From Neoscytalidium dimidiatum (taxonomy: Eukaryota; Ascomycota; Dothideomycetes; Botryosphaeriales; Botryosphaeriaceae), in assembly GCA_037367355.1 (NCBI GenBank), contig CM074696.1, positions 868,001 to 932,000 on the forward strand: DNA of 64,000 nucleotides, given 5' to 3'. Positions 45,639-56,291 of the stretch are shown here, piece after piece. The notes under the pieces were generated by a model that did not search any database, was not told where the DNA came from, and was given only the letters and a program-made list of their open reading frames with translations. The position numbers and the translations under genes were made by a program. Positions within the stretch are counted from its first letter, which is position 1, and each line of letters opens with the position of its first letter.

Positions 45639-46423
45639 GGTTGGCAGCAATTGGTGCCTAGGCCGGTCTCACGATGGAGGTGCGGTGTGTTGAGCGCGGG
45701 GTGCCGACGGGAGCTCTTTTTCAGGCGTGCAGCTCAATAGAGCCCAACGCGGGGAAGCTGTGAGTGTGTACGTGAAGAAGAGGGAGCGGGCAATTGATTG
45801 AGAGGATTGAGAGGGAGCTGAATGGAGTGTAAGACGCGCAGCGAGGAGAGTGTCGCGGGGCAGGGGCGGGAAAAGCTGTTGAGACGCGGGCTCCTAGCTC
45901 TCTTTCAAATCTCACGATCGTCGAGAGCTTGCGCGAATGACTTCATACCCTGTCTAGCCCGAGGGTCCTCCACACTCAAATTGTGGAGCTCGCGCCCCGG
46001 ACAGGTTGCGATTTGCCCAGCCGGGCCTTGACCGGCTTTCTCGCCAGCGACGGCCATTGGCCGCGTCGTCGCGATGCCGGTTTTGCTGCGGTTCCGAGGG
46101 GCACCGGGCGACCACGTTGACGTTGCACGACTCAAAGGTTTGCAGCCGCCATCCGCGCCTCAGGGCTTGGGCGTCGTCTATCTTGCCATCAGTCTCCACC
46201 GCCGAGCCAGCCTCCTCGGCGGACCTGCTCCCGAGCGCGAGCTACCAAGACCGGCCCGTCTCTTTTTCCGCTCGGTCAGCCCGCCGCCCTGCGGCCAGCG
46301 AGCTCCGTCAACCACAACTGCTGCTGCAACCTGCGGAGCTATCGCCAGCTGCACGCACAACGTCCGCAGCCAGCCACACCGCCCGTCCATCCCTTCCTCC
46401 GCCTCTCCGGCCGATCGCCCACC
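45639..46423. other. divergent promoter region, kinase and EMC10-like genes
   Basis: 785 bp between divergent starts. GC-rich with pyrimidine tracts near 46424; no gene or clear motif recognised. Confidence 0.6.
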
Positions 46424-47105
46424 ATGGCGTTGTCGTCGTCGCTCCTTCACCACCTTGTCGCCCTGCTCGCCCTCCTCCTCACTACTGCCATCGCCGACAA
46501 AACCCTCAACATCCACGCCTGGCCGCTCGGTGCTAGCGCGCCCCAGCACCTCGCCCAGATCAGCTACAACCCGGCCACCTCCAATGCCTCCGTTGTGTCC
46601 TGGAAGCCTCCGGCCATCTCCGCCCCGGACGCCCTCGTCCGCATCGGCCTGCAAAAGCCCGACTGGTCCGGCATCCTGACGTCTGCCGCCGCTCTGAGCC
46701 CGGAATACAAGAAGACGCTGATCCTGCATGCCGACACGCAGGGCAGCGTGTACAGCATCGGATTCGGTGCCGAGCCTCGAGAAGGGAGGACGGCTGCGGC
46801 GGCGGCGTCGTCAGCGAAGAATGGTAAGAAGGATGAGGCTGAAGGCGAGGCCGATGTCGTGGAGGTGAGGGTCGAGAAGGCGCAGGCGGGTCCGGCGCCC
46901 ATTCTGAATAAGCCGGTCGTGCTGGACGAGACTGGCAAGGTCGCCGGCCAGGAAGAGCCGCAGAAAACGTTTTTGCAGAAGTGAGTGCCTGCTGGTTTGG
47001 CTTAGAGTTGCGAATGTTGCATTGCTGACTTGTCCTTTGCGCAGATACTGGTGGGCAATTGCCCTGTTCTTGGTGCTTCAGGTCTTTGCGGGCGGGAAGG
47101 AGTAG
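46424..47105 (+). CDS. EMC10-like ER membrane protein complex subunit
   Basis: Exons 46424-46980 and 47045-47105 give 205 residues. EMC inserts membrane proteins into the ER; subunit 10 is a lumenal, singly anchored accessory part. An N-terminal signal peptide (HHLVALLALLLTTAIA, about 9-24) precedes a lumenal beta-rich domain with LAQISYNPATSNASVVSW, LVRIGLQKPDWSGIL and YKKTLILHADTQGSVYSIGF. After a Lys/Glu-rich linker, a C-terminal segment WWAIALFLVLQVFAGG anchors the protein. Length and order match fungal EMC10-like proteins. The second exon carries just the membrane anchor, joined through GTGAGT and GCAG. The family assignment rests on architecture and recalled similarity rather than a catalytic motif. 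Confidence 0.78.
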
Positions 47106-48516
47106 AAGGCCTGTCTCAGAGTATAGAAGGAATAGACGAACGACCTCACAGAAGGATGAATATTTCACGAACGATTATCGACATGCGTAGGGCATCAGAT
47201 TGAGACATCGTGTCGCCTTCAGATTTGGGAGCCGGACCACTGTCACTGAGAGCAGTTCAGATGTACAGCCAGCATATTGGCGTAATCGACAAAGCAGGGA
47301 CTTAAACAGTCTCTGTCATAGGTGCGGAGTTTTCCACAATCTCTGTAAAAGATGGAAAACGAGAAAAGAGAGAGAAAAAAAAACAGAACGAGATAAAACA
47401 ACGTGAAGATAATTCTAGTCCAATTTCTGGACTATGTAATTAACCAACTGGTGCAGGAACCGTAGTAACCCTAACCGATTCAGGTGAAAGTCGTGCCTGA
47501 CTAGGACATCCTGCAGATCACACATCCTTCAGTTAAAGCCCATAGGTCTTAGTTTTACGGCATAGATTCGGACACTACTCCATATATTGAACGTCGTGCT
47601 GTAGACTGCTAGGCTTCCAAGCTTTGTATGCGCATGAGAGGGATCGTCTTAAGATTCTGTAACTCGTATTGGTTCACGTATACTTTGTTGAACACAACCA
47701 CCTGAGCATTCGTCTCGTCATGTCAGACTGACAACAGGACACTTTTACTTCACTCTGAGCTGAACAGCGCTAACCATTCGCTTTAAGGCAGAGCATCGCT
47801 GACGCTGAACTACATTAATGGAATAATTAGGACATGGCTACCTTTACAGATATCTTGTTCGCTCTAATCGTCCACTATATCTGCTCACTTCAAATGGCAG
47901 AACGTCGGCTGTTCTTCTCCAAGATGAAAGGCATTAGCCACATCAACAGCGCGGGAGAATTCTGAGACGACTAGATTGGGGTATCTTCATTCTGCGATAT
48001 AACACACTTCGTGATCGAGCAACCCGCGTGGGCGACGTCATATCTCTGCCTTCTTTCGGAAATCCAAAGAACACATAAACGCCAATTTGCCTGCGCCGCA
48101 TCTCGCTGTTAATAACTGTAAGACTGACCACGACCGTCCTAAGCCCAACCAGATACCAAGGAAATGCACACTACTACCACGCAAAAGCCACCATTCTAAG
48201 GAAAATGAAACCATCGAGATTGGAAAGGAAAGGAAAGGGAACTGAATCATGCCGTTAGGAGAGAAGAAGAGACAAGAAGAAAGTAGAAAAGCGGTGAACG
48301 CTGAAACCCTGTATCCGCCAAGAGAAAATGAAAATGTGACTAAGATGAGCCAGCAAAGCAATATAGGCCGTGATCATAAATAAATGGTCCGCCCGGCTCG
48401 CTTATCATCGCGTTTAATGATTAGGATTAAACCCCGTCGTTGACCGTTTCGCCAGTTAAGCCGCCTCGGTTCGTCCGCAATGAGGCCGCAATAATTTCCT
48501 TACGTATGGCCGATGT
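47106..48516. other. convergent intergenic region, nothing recognised
   Basis: About 1.4 kb, more AT-rich than its surroundings, between two convergent 3' ends. No recognised gene, repeat or tRNA. Confidence 0.6.
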
Positions 48517-49744
48517 TCAGCAACACTTACCATTCTTCTTCTCGACCCTCTCAATCTCAGCATTCCATTCATCTCCACCTGGGGTCTGCATGGGTCCGCC
48601 CAGCCCCGGTGAAGGGGTCGGGAAGCCGAGCCAGCTTCTGCGCTTGTCTCCCACACCAACTCTGAAGCTGCCGTTCGCACTTCCGGATGAATAGTCGAAG
48701 TACCCTCCTTGGCCTTGCCCCCCGTTTATAGCAGGAGTCACGCCGCCTGAGCTAAGGAACTCCTGTTCCATACTCTTGTTCCGTTGCTCAACCAGTTTGC
48801 GGGTGATTACCCGGAAGACTTCCTCGACACCCTCGCCGTCCTTGGCGCTGATCTCATGGCAGCAATCCCAACCGACATCCTGGCCCCAGAAGCCGCTGCT
48901 TCTGTTGCTTTGAGGGCTCGCCATGCCGCTATCATCCTTGCTTGCCCCCGTCACTCCTGCAACACCCCAGAGGCTCTTCGGCACCGAAGGAGTCTGCTTA
49001 TCCTGTTGCGTCTGCTGCGGGAAGAGGTTCTCGGCAACATAAGCGATGCATCGTTCGAAGGGAACTTTCCGCGCGGAAGGGTCTTCAGCCACCCTGTCGA
49101 CCTTGGTTCCTACCACATGCAGGATAATGTCGTCGCCCAGATTGTTCTTCAGCTCGATGAGCCAACGGCCCATTTCTTCGAAGGACTTCGGATCGGTGAT
49201 GTCGTAGCAGAGGACAGCTGCATTAGCGCCTGCATGTATGCCGTCAGCATTCCGCCCGCCTGCATCCGCAGCTCTCCACCATGCTGTGTCCGTCCGCAGG
49301 TACCTAAGCGAAGGGAACAAGCATTTGCATGCTGCTCTCCCCTTCAGCGGGAACGGCGTATGCAGACCATCCGGTGACCCCCTTCGGACGACAACTTTGG
49401 CAGATATAGGTGTCTGTGCGGCGCAAGATGCAGGGTCTGTGACTTACCCCGGTAGTACAGCTTGGAGATGCTGCGATACCTCTCCTGACCGGCAGTATCC
49501 CATATCTGAAGGCGCACAACGGTCGAGGTGTCGATATCGACGACCTTCTTGGTGAGGAAGGAGGCACCCACGGTGGAGGTTGTCTTTGCGAAGGCGTTCT
49601 TCACGTATCGGTGGACCAGGCTGGTTTTGCCGACGCCCTGGCTCGAGGTTAGCAATCTGCGAGGAGCTTGCGCGCCGATGGGAGATGGGAGGGTACCTGG
49701 GAGCCGAGCACTACGACCTTTGCCTCGACGTCTGAACCGGCCAT
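48517..49744 (-). CDS. Rab-family small GTPase with internal insertion
   Basis: Exons 49744-49697, 49637-49448 and 49229-48517 give 316 residues. Rab GTPases direct vesicle traffic. The P-loop spans the first junction as GSQGVGKTSL; VGASFLTKKV is the switch I region, WDTAGQERYRSISKLYYRG is switch II, GTKVD is the guanine-specificity loop and ISAKDGEGVEEVF ends with the SAK loop. The C-terminus KKNGKCC carries two cysteines for geranylgeranylation. Between the specificity loop and SAK lies an extra stretch of about 65 residues rich in Gln, Ser and Gly, and the tail is longer than in typical Rabs (about 200-220 residues in total). The subfamily cannot be fixed; the pattern recalls Rab24/Rab21-type proteins. 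The last codons contain a GTAAGT that could act as an alternative donor. Confidence 0.88.
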
Positions 49745-50770
49745 GTTGGGAGGTTCACAGCGTCTTGGGAGGCGCTCGCTGCGAAGGGAGGGAGCGGTGT
49801 TGTTGTGGCAGGCGCGTGGGGAGATTTGGTTTGGTCAATAGTCGGAGGTCCGTGTGCAAAAGTTCAAGGATTGTGCTAAATGGGAGCTGGCGGCGACGGT
49901 ATTGCTGCGGCGCTGGGCTGAAGTGCGAAACGCGCGACGGCTAGGATCGGCGCTGTGCGAGTCCCGGAGTGTTTGGAGATGCTTGTCGCGACGCAGCCAT
50001 GAGAGAGCGCCGGGTGGGTGACAAAGGTACTTCTGGTGGAGCTCGCGACGGCAGGGCAGACGTGAGGTACGGCGATAGGATTGGCGGCGCTGGAGTGGTG
50101 GTGAGCAGCGATGACGAGAGGCGCGGCTGTGCGATCGGCCTGGATTGGCAGCATGACAATCATAGAGAGTGGATCATCGTCCTCGTGCCGTTCTGCGGGC
50201 TGCGGGCATGTGCGTAGCGCCGCTCGGGGGCTTGGCCGCCCTGCACTTCTGGCGCCCGGCCCGGCTGCCGTGTGGGTGTGGGTGCAGCTGCAGCTGCTGC
50301 CTGAGGCCACACGCGCAGCCGGGCAGCAGAGCAGCAGATGCATTGCAGGAGCGGGCGGGAAGCGCAGGCCAGCTACGACTAGAAATTCGCCAGAAGACCC
50401 CCGAGGTCGGCATGATGCATTACTCGATGCAGCGAGCGGCGCCGTCGTCTTGAGCGAGCGCGACGGCGCCCCGAATCCGTGCTTAGGAAGCGCCGCCGTG
50501 TCATTCGTCGGCACCCGCTCGAGAGGCCCAGCGTCTACCCCACACTCACTCGAAGGCTGGGGCGTCGGCTTAAAGGAATACCGAACCGCTGCGATAGCCG
50601 TGTCGGAAAGCTCAGGGTGCCGGGCTAGACTGTACCAAAGCAGCAATATCTTCCTCTTCCACTTGTAATATATCTCCTCCCAGTGCCGTCCTCTGCTGCC
50701 TACTGTCTCTCGCTGCTCCTCCCCTCCCCAAGCCTGCCGCATTCCTGCTCGAGTGACACCGCCGCCCGCC
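49745..50770. other. divergent promoter region, Rab and cytochrome b2-like genes
   Basis: About 1.03 kb between divergent starts. GC-rich; long overlapping frames on both strands have no domains. No repeat seen. Confidence 0.55.
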
Positions 50771-52519
50771 ATGAACCGTCAGAGCAACAGCACCCAGCCG
50801 GTGAAGCTAACCGGTGCCGATGTCGCCAAGCACAACTCCAAGGACAGCTGCTGGGTCATTGTCCACGGCCGCGCATACGATGTCACCGAATTCCTGCCAG
50901 AACACCCCGGTGGCCAGAAGATCATCCTCAAGTACGCTGGCAAGGATGCCACCGAGGAGTACGAGCCGATCCACCCGCCCGACACACTCGATAAATACCT
51001 CGATAAGTCGAAGCATCTCGGCGAGGTGGACATGAACACTGTGCAGCAGGAGGAGAAGGCTGAGGATCCGGATGAGAAGGCACGCCAGGAGAGAATTGCC
51101 CGGATGCCAATCCTCGAGCAATGCTACAACCTGATGGACTTCGAGGCGGTGGCAAGGAATGTCATGAAGAAGACCGCATGGGCATATTACTCGAGCGGTG
51201 CTGATGATGAGATTGTAAGACAGCCTCTGACCCGTGGCGCAAGGTCAATGACTGCCGGGCAACTGTGGTGGGACTGGTCGGTACACTCACCTTGACCGGT
51301 GACGCCGTCCAGTTCGCGCATTTCCTACTCAATCGACTCGGTCTGAACATGCCCAATGGTCGATGTTGGCTGACTTTTCTCTCTCCGCAGACTATGCGCG
51401 AAAATCACTCAGCCTTCCACAAGATCTGGTTCAGGCCCAGAGTACTCGTCGACGTCGAGAAGGTCGACTTCTCAACAACGATGCTTGGGACAAAAGTTGA
51501 CATCCCTTTTTACGTCACTGCCACTGCCCTTGGCAAGCTTGGTCACCCAGAGGGTGAGGTGATCCTCACCAGGGGTGCGAAGAAACACAATGTCATCCAG
51601 ATGATTCCCACCCTTGCATCCTGCTCGTTCGATGAGATCGTGGACGCAGCAGAGGATGGCCAGGTGCAATGGCTGCAGCTCTATGTACGTGATTTTTTCT
51701 TTTCTAGAACATATTCTTCTAACTAAGACTGACATGATTCAGGTTAACAAAAACCGCGCCATCACCAAGGGTATTGTCGAACATGCTGAGAAGCGTGGCT
51801 GCAAAGGTCTCTTCATTACCGTGGATGCTCCTCAGCTCGGACGCCGTGAGAAGGATATGCGGAGCAAATTCGATGATGTCGGCTCAAACGTCCAGAGTTC
51901 CTCGGGCGATAACGTCGACCGCTCCCAGGGTGCTGCCCGCGCCATATCCTCCTTCATCGATCCCTCTCTGAGCTGGAAGGATATTCCCTGGTTCCAGTCC
52001 ATCACCAAGATGCCCATCATTCTCAAGGGTGTGCAGTGCGTCGAGGACGTGCTTAAGGCTATCGAAGCTGGCGTTCAGGGCGTCGTTCTATCTAACCACG
52101 GTGGTCGCCAACTCGATTTTGCCCGCTCCGGTGTCGAAGTTCTTGCCGAGGTTATGCCAATCCTACGCGAGAGGGGATTGGAGAATAAGATCGAGATCTA
52201 CATTGACGGTGGTGTCCGTCGCGCGACCGACATCATCAAGGCGCTCTGCCTAGGTGCAAAGGGTGTCGGTATCGGCCGCCCATTCCTGTATGCAATGTCC
52301 GCATACGGCCTGCCTGGTGTTGATCGTGCTATGCAACTTCTCAAGGACGAGATGGAGATGAACATGCGCTTGATCGGATGTTCAAGCATCGACCAGCTCA
52401 ACCCTAACCTACTCGATACCAGGGGTCTTAGTTTTCACAGTGCCAGCGTGCCGTCGGACACATTGAGCTTGAATGTGTACGACCCATTGGTCGGGCCTAA
52501 GGAGAAGGCGAAGTTGTAA
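50771..52519 (+). CDS. cytochrome b2-like FMN-dependent 2-hydroxyacid (lactate) dehydrogenase
   Basis: Exons 50771-51214, 51391-51684 and 51743-52519 give 504 residues, all phase 0. Flavocytochrome b2 oxidises L-lactate to pyruvate. The N-terminal cytochrome b5 domain (about 10-88) has the haem ligands in FLPEHPGGQ (His45) and EEYEPIHPP (His68). The FMN domain (about 118-490) shows AWAYYSSGADDE, the IILKGVQ lysine (about 341), the catalytic base in LSNHGGRQLDFA (His365) and EIYIDGGVRRATDI plus GVGIGRPFLYA for phosphate binding. Length fits the family, but there is no N-terminal presequence: the b5 domain starts within 12 residues, whereas yeast Cyb2 has a long mitochondrial leader. The protein may therefore be cytosolic, or act on another hydroxyacid. 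The first intron (176 nt) is long for this window. Confidence 0.9.
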
Positions 52520-53052
52520 GACATACGAGTGTAAGAGAAATAATGGGATTTGGCATGGAAGCGCCTTTCTTTTCTACATTTTTTTTTCTCTCTCGGCAAG
52601 TTCTTTGACCCTTTCCTCGTACAGGCACAGAGACTACTGATTGAATTTCTGAGGATACATTTGGATTGGAAGGGGCGGATAAGATAGTAGACTTGTAGTT
52701 ACACGGCATATAGCTTCGAGGCTATGTAGACGGATCCATTTTTATTCACAGACTAGGTATTTGCTACTCGTAGTTCCTGCACGTAAGAATTTAGCGTTCC
52801 CCTGACTCGAGAATGGATATACAGAATGACATGCACATACTGCGAAGGGGAAAAAAATCTTTGAGCATCGAATGACCGGTGATAGTAATAATATCCGCTT
52901 ACCTCCGGAAGTCGATGTCGAGCTTGCCAACGTTCACCTTTTCGAATCTTTAAATAATACTCACAGTCACGACTGACCACCCAAACCACTCAAGACAACT
53001 ACCAACATACTGAATTACCGAACACCATTGCAAGAAGTCAATACGAACAAGA
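52520..53052. other. intergenic, nothing recognised
   Basis: 3' flank of the dehydrogenase and promoter of the SDR gene; a CT/A-rich stretch near 52575-52595 only. Confidence 0.6.
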
Positions 53053-53957
53053 ATGGCGTCTGTGGAACTTTTCGACTTTCAAAATATCTTCTCGCTGGAG
53101 GGCAAAGTCGCAGTCATCACGGGGAGCTCGAAAGGCCTGGGCCTCGCCGCGGCTTCGGGGATGCTACAGGCCGGCGCCTCCAAGGTCTACATCACCTCGC
53201 GCACGGCTAGCGCCTGCGCCGAAGCATGCGAGAAACTCAACCAGCTCCCCAACAGGCGACCAGGCGCCCAAGCCGTCTCCGTCCCCGCGGACTCCTCCAC
53301 CGTCGAGGGCATCCAACAGCTCGTCGCCGCCGTCAGCCAGACGACGGACCACGTGGACATCCTGGTCGCCAACGCCGGCGGCACGCAGGGCGCGTCGATC
53401 GAGGAGACGAACGAGAAGGACTTCTCGCAGGTGCTGGACCTCAACATGAAAAGCGTCTTCTTCCTCGTGCAGAAGTAGGTGCAGTATGACCCTACCTGTG
53501 CAGGAAGTGAGGAAACTTGGCTAACACGTGCTCACCAAGGTTCCTGCCCCTCCTCACCGCGCATGCCACCGTAACCTCCACATCCCGCATCATCGTGACT
53601 TCCTCGATCGGCGGCCTCGTCCTGTCCAATATCGGCGATGTTGCGACCTATGCCTACGCTGCCGCCAAGGCCGGCGTCACGCATCTTGTCAAGCATCTTG
53701 CTGTGGATCTCGGACCCCGCCATATCCTGTCCAACTGCATTGCGCCAGGGTTCTTCGTGACTGAGGGGTCCGCACCGTTCATTGAGAGCTATGGAGGCGA
53801 GGAGAAGCTGGCGAAAACTTATCCGAATGGGAAGCTGGGTAGGAGTGAGGATTTTGCGGCCGCGGCAGTGTTCTTGGCGAGCAGGGGCGCGGCGCATGTG
53901 AATGGGCATTGTTTGGTCATTGATGGAGGCGGAATCGTTGGGAGGATTGGACAGTAG
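53053..53957 (+). CDS. short-chain dehydrogenase/reductase
   Basis: Exons 53053-53474 and 53540-53957 give 279 residues. Classical SDR fold: cofactor motif TGSSKGLG (23-30), NAGG (107-110), Asn131, Ser163 and the YxxxK pair Tyr180/Lys184. TSR after the second strand (48-50) suggests NADPH preference, as the arginine can bind the 2'-phosphate. After Lys184 come HLAVDLGPRHILSNCIAPG and the C-terminal NGHCLVIDGGG, typical of 3-oxoacyl-ACP reductase/gluconate 5-dehydrogenase-like members. The substrate is unknown, and the neighbours (dehydrogenase, relic region) do not define a pathway. The intron has GTAGGT and CAAG ends and lies in the helix after Asn131. Confidence 0.9.
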
Positions 53958-54863
53958 GGGACGAAAAGAGGGGAGGGAGTGAAGTGATGTGGCCTACTTT
54001 GGCAAACGCATTATTTGGTATCTTTCGATAGCTTTTATATCTGTCCGGCTAATAGCCAGGTGGAAACGCTCAATTTCAGCGGGATGATATGATGTTAACT
54101 TCAGTCATAGTGATATCTACTCAATGAGAGTCTTGATAGAAATCTATTTTGGCGGCCTGTCAGTGCCTGTCATTGGGATGCTCTTTCGAACGAGGGCCTC
54201 GATTGCGTATATGTGTCATCCAGCCTTCCAAATGTAAAACATTATGTGCATTAATTTTATATCAGGTTCAGAGTTATTGAATCGAGAAAGACAAAACTAG
54301 AATCATTTCAAACTTGACGCTTCGCCGTGTTCCTGCTATTCTACTCACTCCGGCAAAGAGTCTCGTGAAGTGTGTGAGAAGGAGCCGGGAAAAAAAAAAA
54401 AAAAACAGAGAAGCTGGATCCTCCCATTTCTCGGCGACTCCCCACTCGTACTATTCATCCCAGTATCCGGATACATCAATCTCTGTTATCCGAGAAAAGT
54501 CTCTCACATAATCGTCGCCCTATAATTCGTAATTACTAAAAATCAGTGCTGGCGGTGGAACCCAAGATGGATCAGTGCTCCAGCTTCTGTTATCGAACAT
54601 GGGAATGGTTGCGCCGTTGTGGCCCAGAGAAATGACGATTTCAATGGTTGGGGTTGGTAGATGGTCGACCGGGTTAAATCGTGCATCTGCATCAGGGATC
54701 TGAGCGATCCCGCCGCATTATCAAACATTGATCAGGGACAAGTCCCGGTTCAGGCTTGGAAGCAGTCGTGTATCACCTTAAAATGTTCATAGACTTTTAA
54801 TGTTGTGTCCATGACGGTGGGGAATTGACCTAGTAGCTTTTGCCAACTTCTGCCCCTAAACTT
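53958..54863. other. intergenic, nothing recognised
   Basis: AT-rich 0.9 kb with a run of about 16 A at 54390-54405. No gene recognised. Confidence 0.6.
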
Positions 54864-55620
54864 TTAAGCTGCGAATTCTATCAGACATAGCTTCGTATCT
54901 TTTTCGACTTCATCGGTGGGAAAGGCGATGAGAATAAACTGAATGCTGGCACTGGTTTGGGATGAGAGCCTCCTGATTCGACAATAGCACGCTACGAAGG
55001 CTTTGAATTCGATCAGAATGTGACGCAGCACAACTTCTGCGGCATTCAGACTTGAGACAGTTTCGCACAACTTTTCTACTCCTTGGACTTGAGTGCCAGA
55101 AGTAATGGGATGAACACATGGTCCCAGGATTCATGAGCGCTTACCCTACCTGAACGGAGACTTAACAAGCATCTCGTCGGGCAACAAATCTGAAAGTTCT
55201 GCCACTGATGCTGAGACCGCAGTCGCCAGTGCATCGTACAATGGTGCTACACGAGTATGGTCTCGTCTTATCTCTTTATGTGCTTCTCGATTTCCCTTAT
55301 CCAATAATATTCCGCCGCGTCCAACACGTCGGCTTTTCTGCACGGCTTTTGTGTTATCCCGTAATCCGTACACGAAGGCACCCCATCCCTTGAGGAAGCC
55401 TTCTACTGCCTCACCCTGCAAAAAATATAAGTGAATGGGTGATCAAAATCAAGTAAAAGCTAACATACTTAGCGCACAAACCCTAAGGTGCCATTTCAGC
55501 CATCGCCTGATATAGGTTCACCCTAGAGTGCTTTTCGAGGATATCCTCTTTGCAAGCTTCCCAGTTGAAGCAGGCATGTTTTCGGTACAAGCTGCTTGCG
55601 AATGCGTGTAATATTTGTCG
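54864..55620 (-). pseudogene. possible relic of an unrecognised gene
   Basis: On the minus strand, three protein-like pieces follow each other: FNWEACKEDILEKHSRV...MAEMAP then a stop; EGFLKGWGAFVYGLRDN through ALATAVSASVAELSDLLPD (55421-55146); and VEKLCETVSSLNAAEVVLRH through FILIAFPTDEVEKD to a stop at 54864. They read like helical protein sequence, and intron-like GTATGT/TTTGCAG and GTAGGG signals lie between them, but the phases do not join and the first piece has an in-frame TAG. I do not recognise the family; N-terminal domains of fungal STAND-type proteins would be worth comparing. It could also be a gene with introns I failed to place. Confidence 0.35.
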
Positions 55621-56291
55621 AAGACAGGAAACTTATGGCAAGTGCGATACCTGGATGAGGTGGATGTTAGAAGGGAACTTTGAATGGACTAGGTCATTAG
55701 AGGGGTCCTCATTTATGGGTGCTGTTGACCGGCCAAAAGAGTTCAGGTCCAGCATTGTCCGGAAATGCAGTCTGCCAGGTCAGGGCAGCAGCCGATCGAT
55801 TTGATTCCCTCCTGTATTAAGAAATGTATAAAGTGCAGTCGGCGGCCATGCTGTAACGCACTAATGGCACATGGCCAATGATAAGTATCCTTCGATTGAC
55901 GGCCGCACGGAAACGTATGTTGTGCGCCAGCTGTTCTACGGTGATATCATAGGCCAACCAGCGAGCTTATGCACTGTAGTCAGTCTGTTCCAGCAGAAAA
56001 TGATAGTAAGCGATCAGCGGATGTCGGGACTGCAAAAGAAAAAGTAATTTGTATGTCCTGATCTGCTAAGCCTCTCAAACAAACTGGTGAATAAAAAGGG
56101 GACATACAAATATAGGGTAGTAGCTGAGTTGTGGTAGGGGAATCCCCTAGTAAGTACACCTCGAATGCACGCAAATCTCCCTGAATAGCAACACCAAAAC
56201 CATGCAAAGCAAACCTTCTTCATCAACCCAAGCTCCTACGCTTCAAACCATGATGCCGCCATATGATGCCCTAGCATCCGCGAATAAATAC
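55621..56291. other. intergenic, nothing recognised
   Basis: About 670 bp of mixed composition, no gene or repeat. Confidence 0.55.

Noticed and set aside
49876..50772. 298-codon minus-strand frame upstream of the Rab gene.
   Set aside because: It lies in a promoter region between divergent genes and shows only low-complexity, GC-driven sequence.
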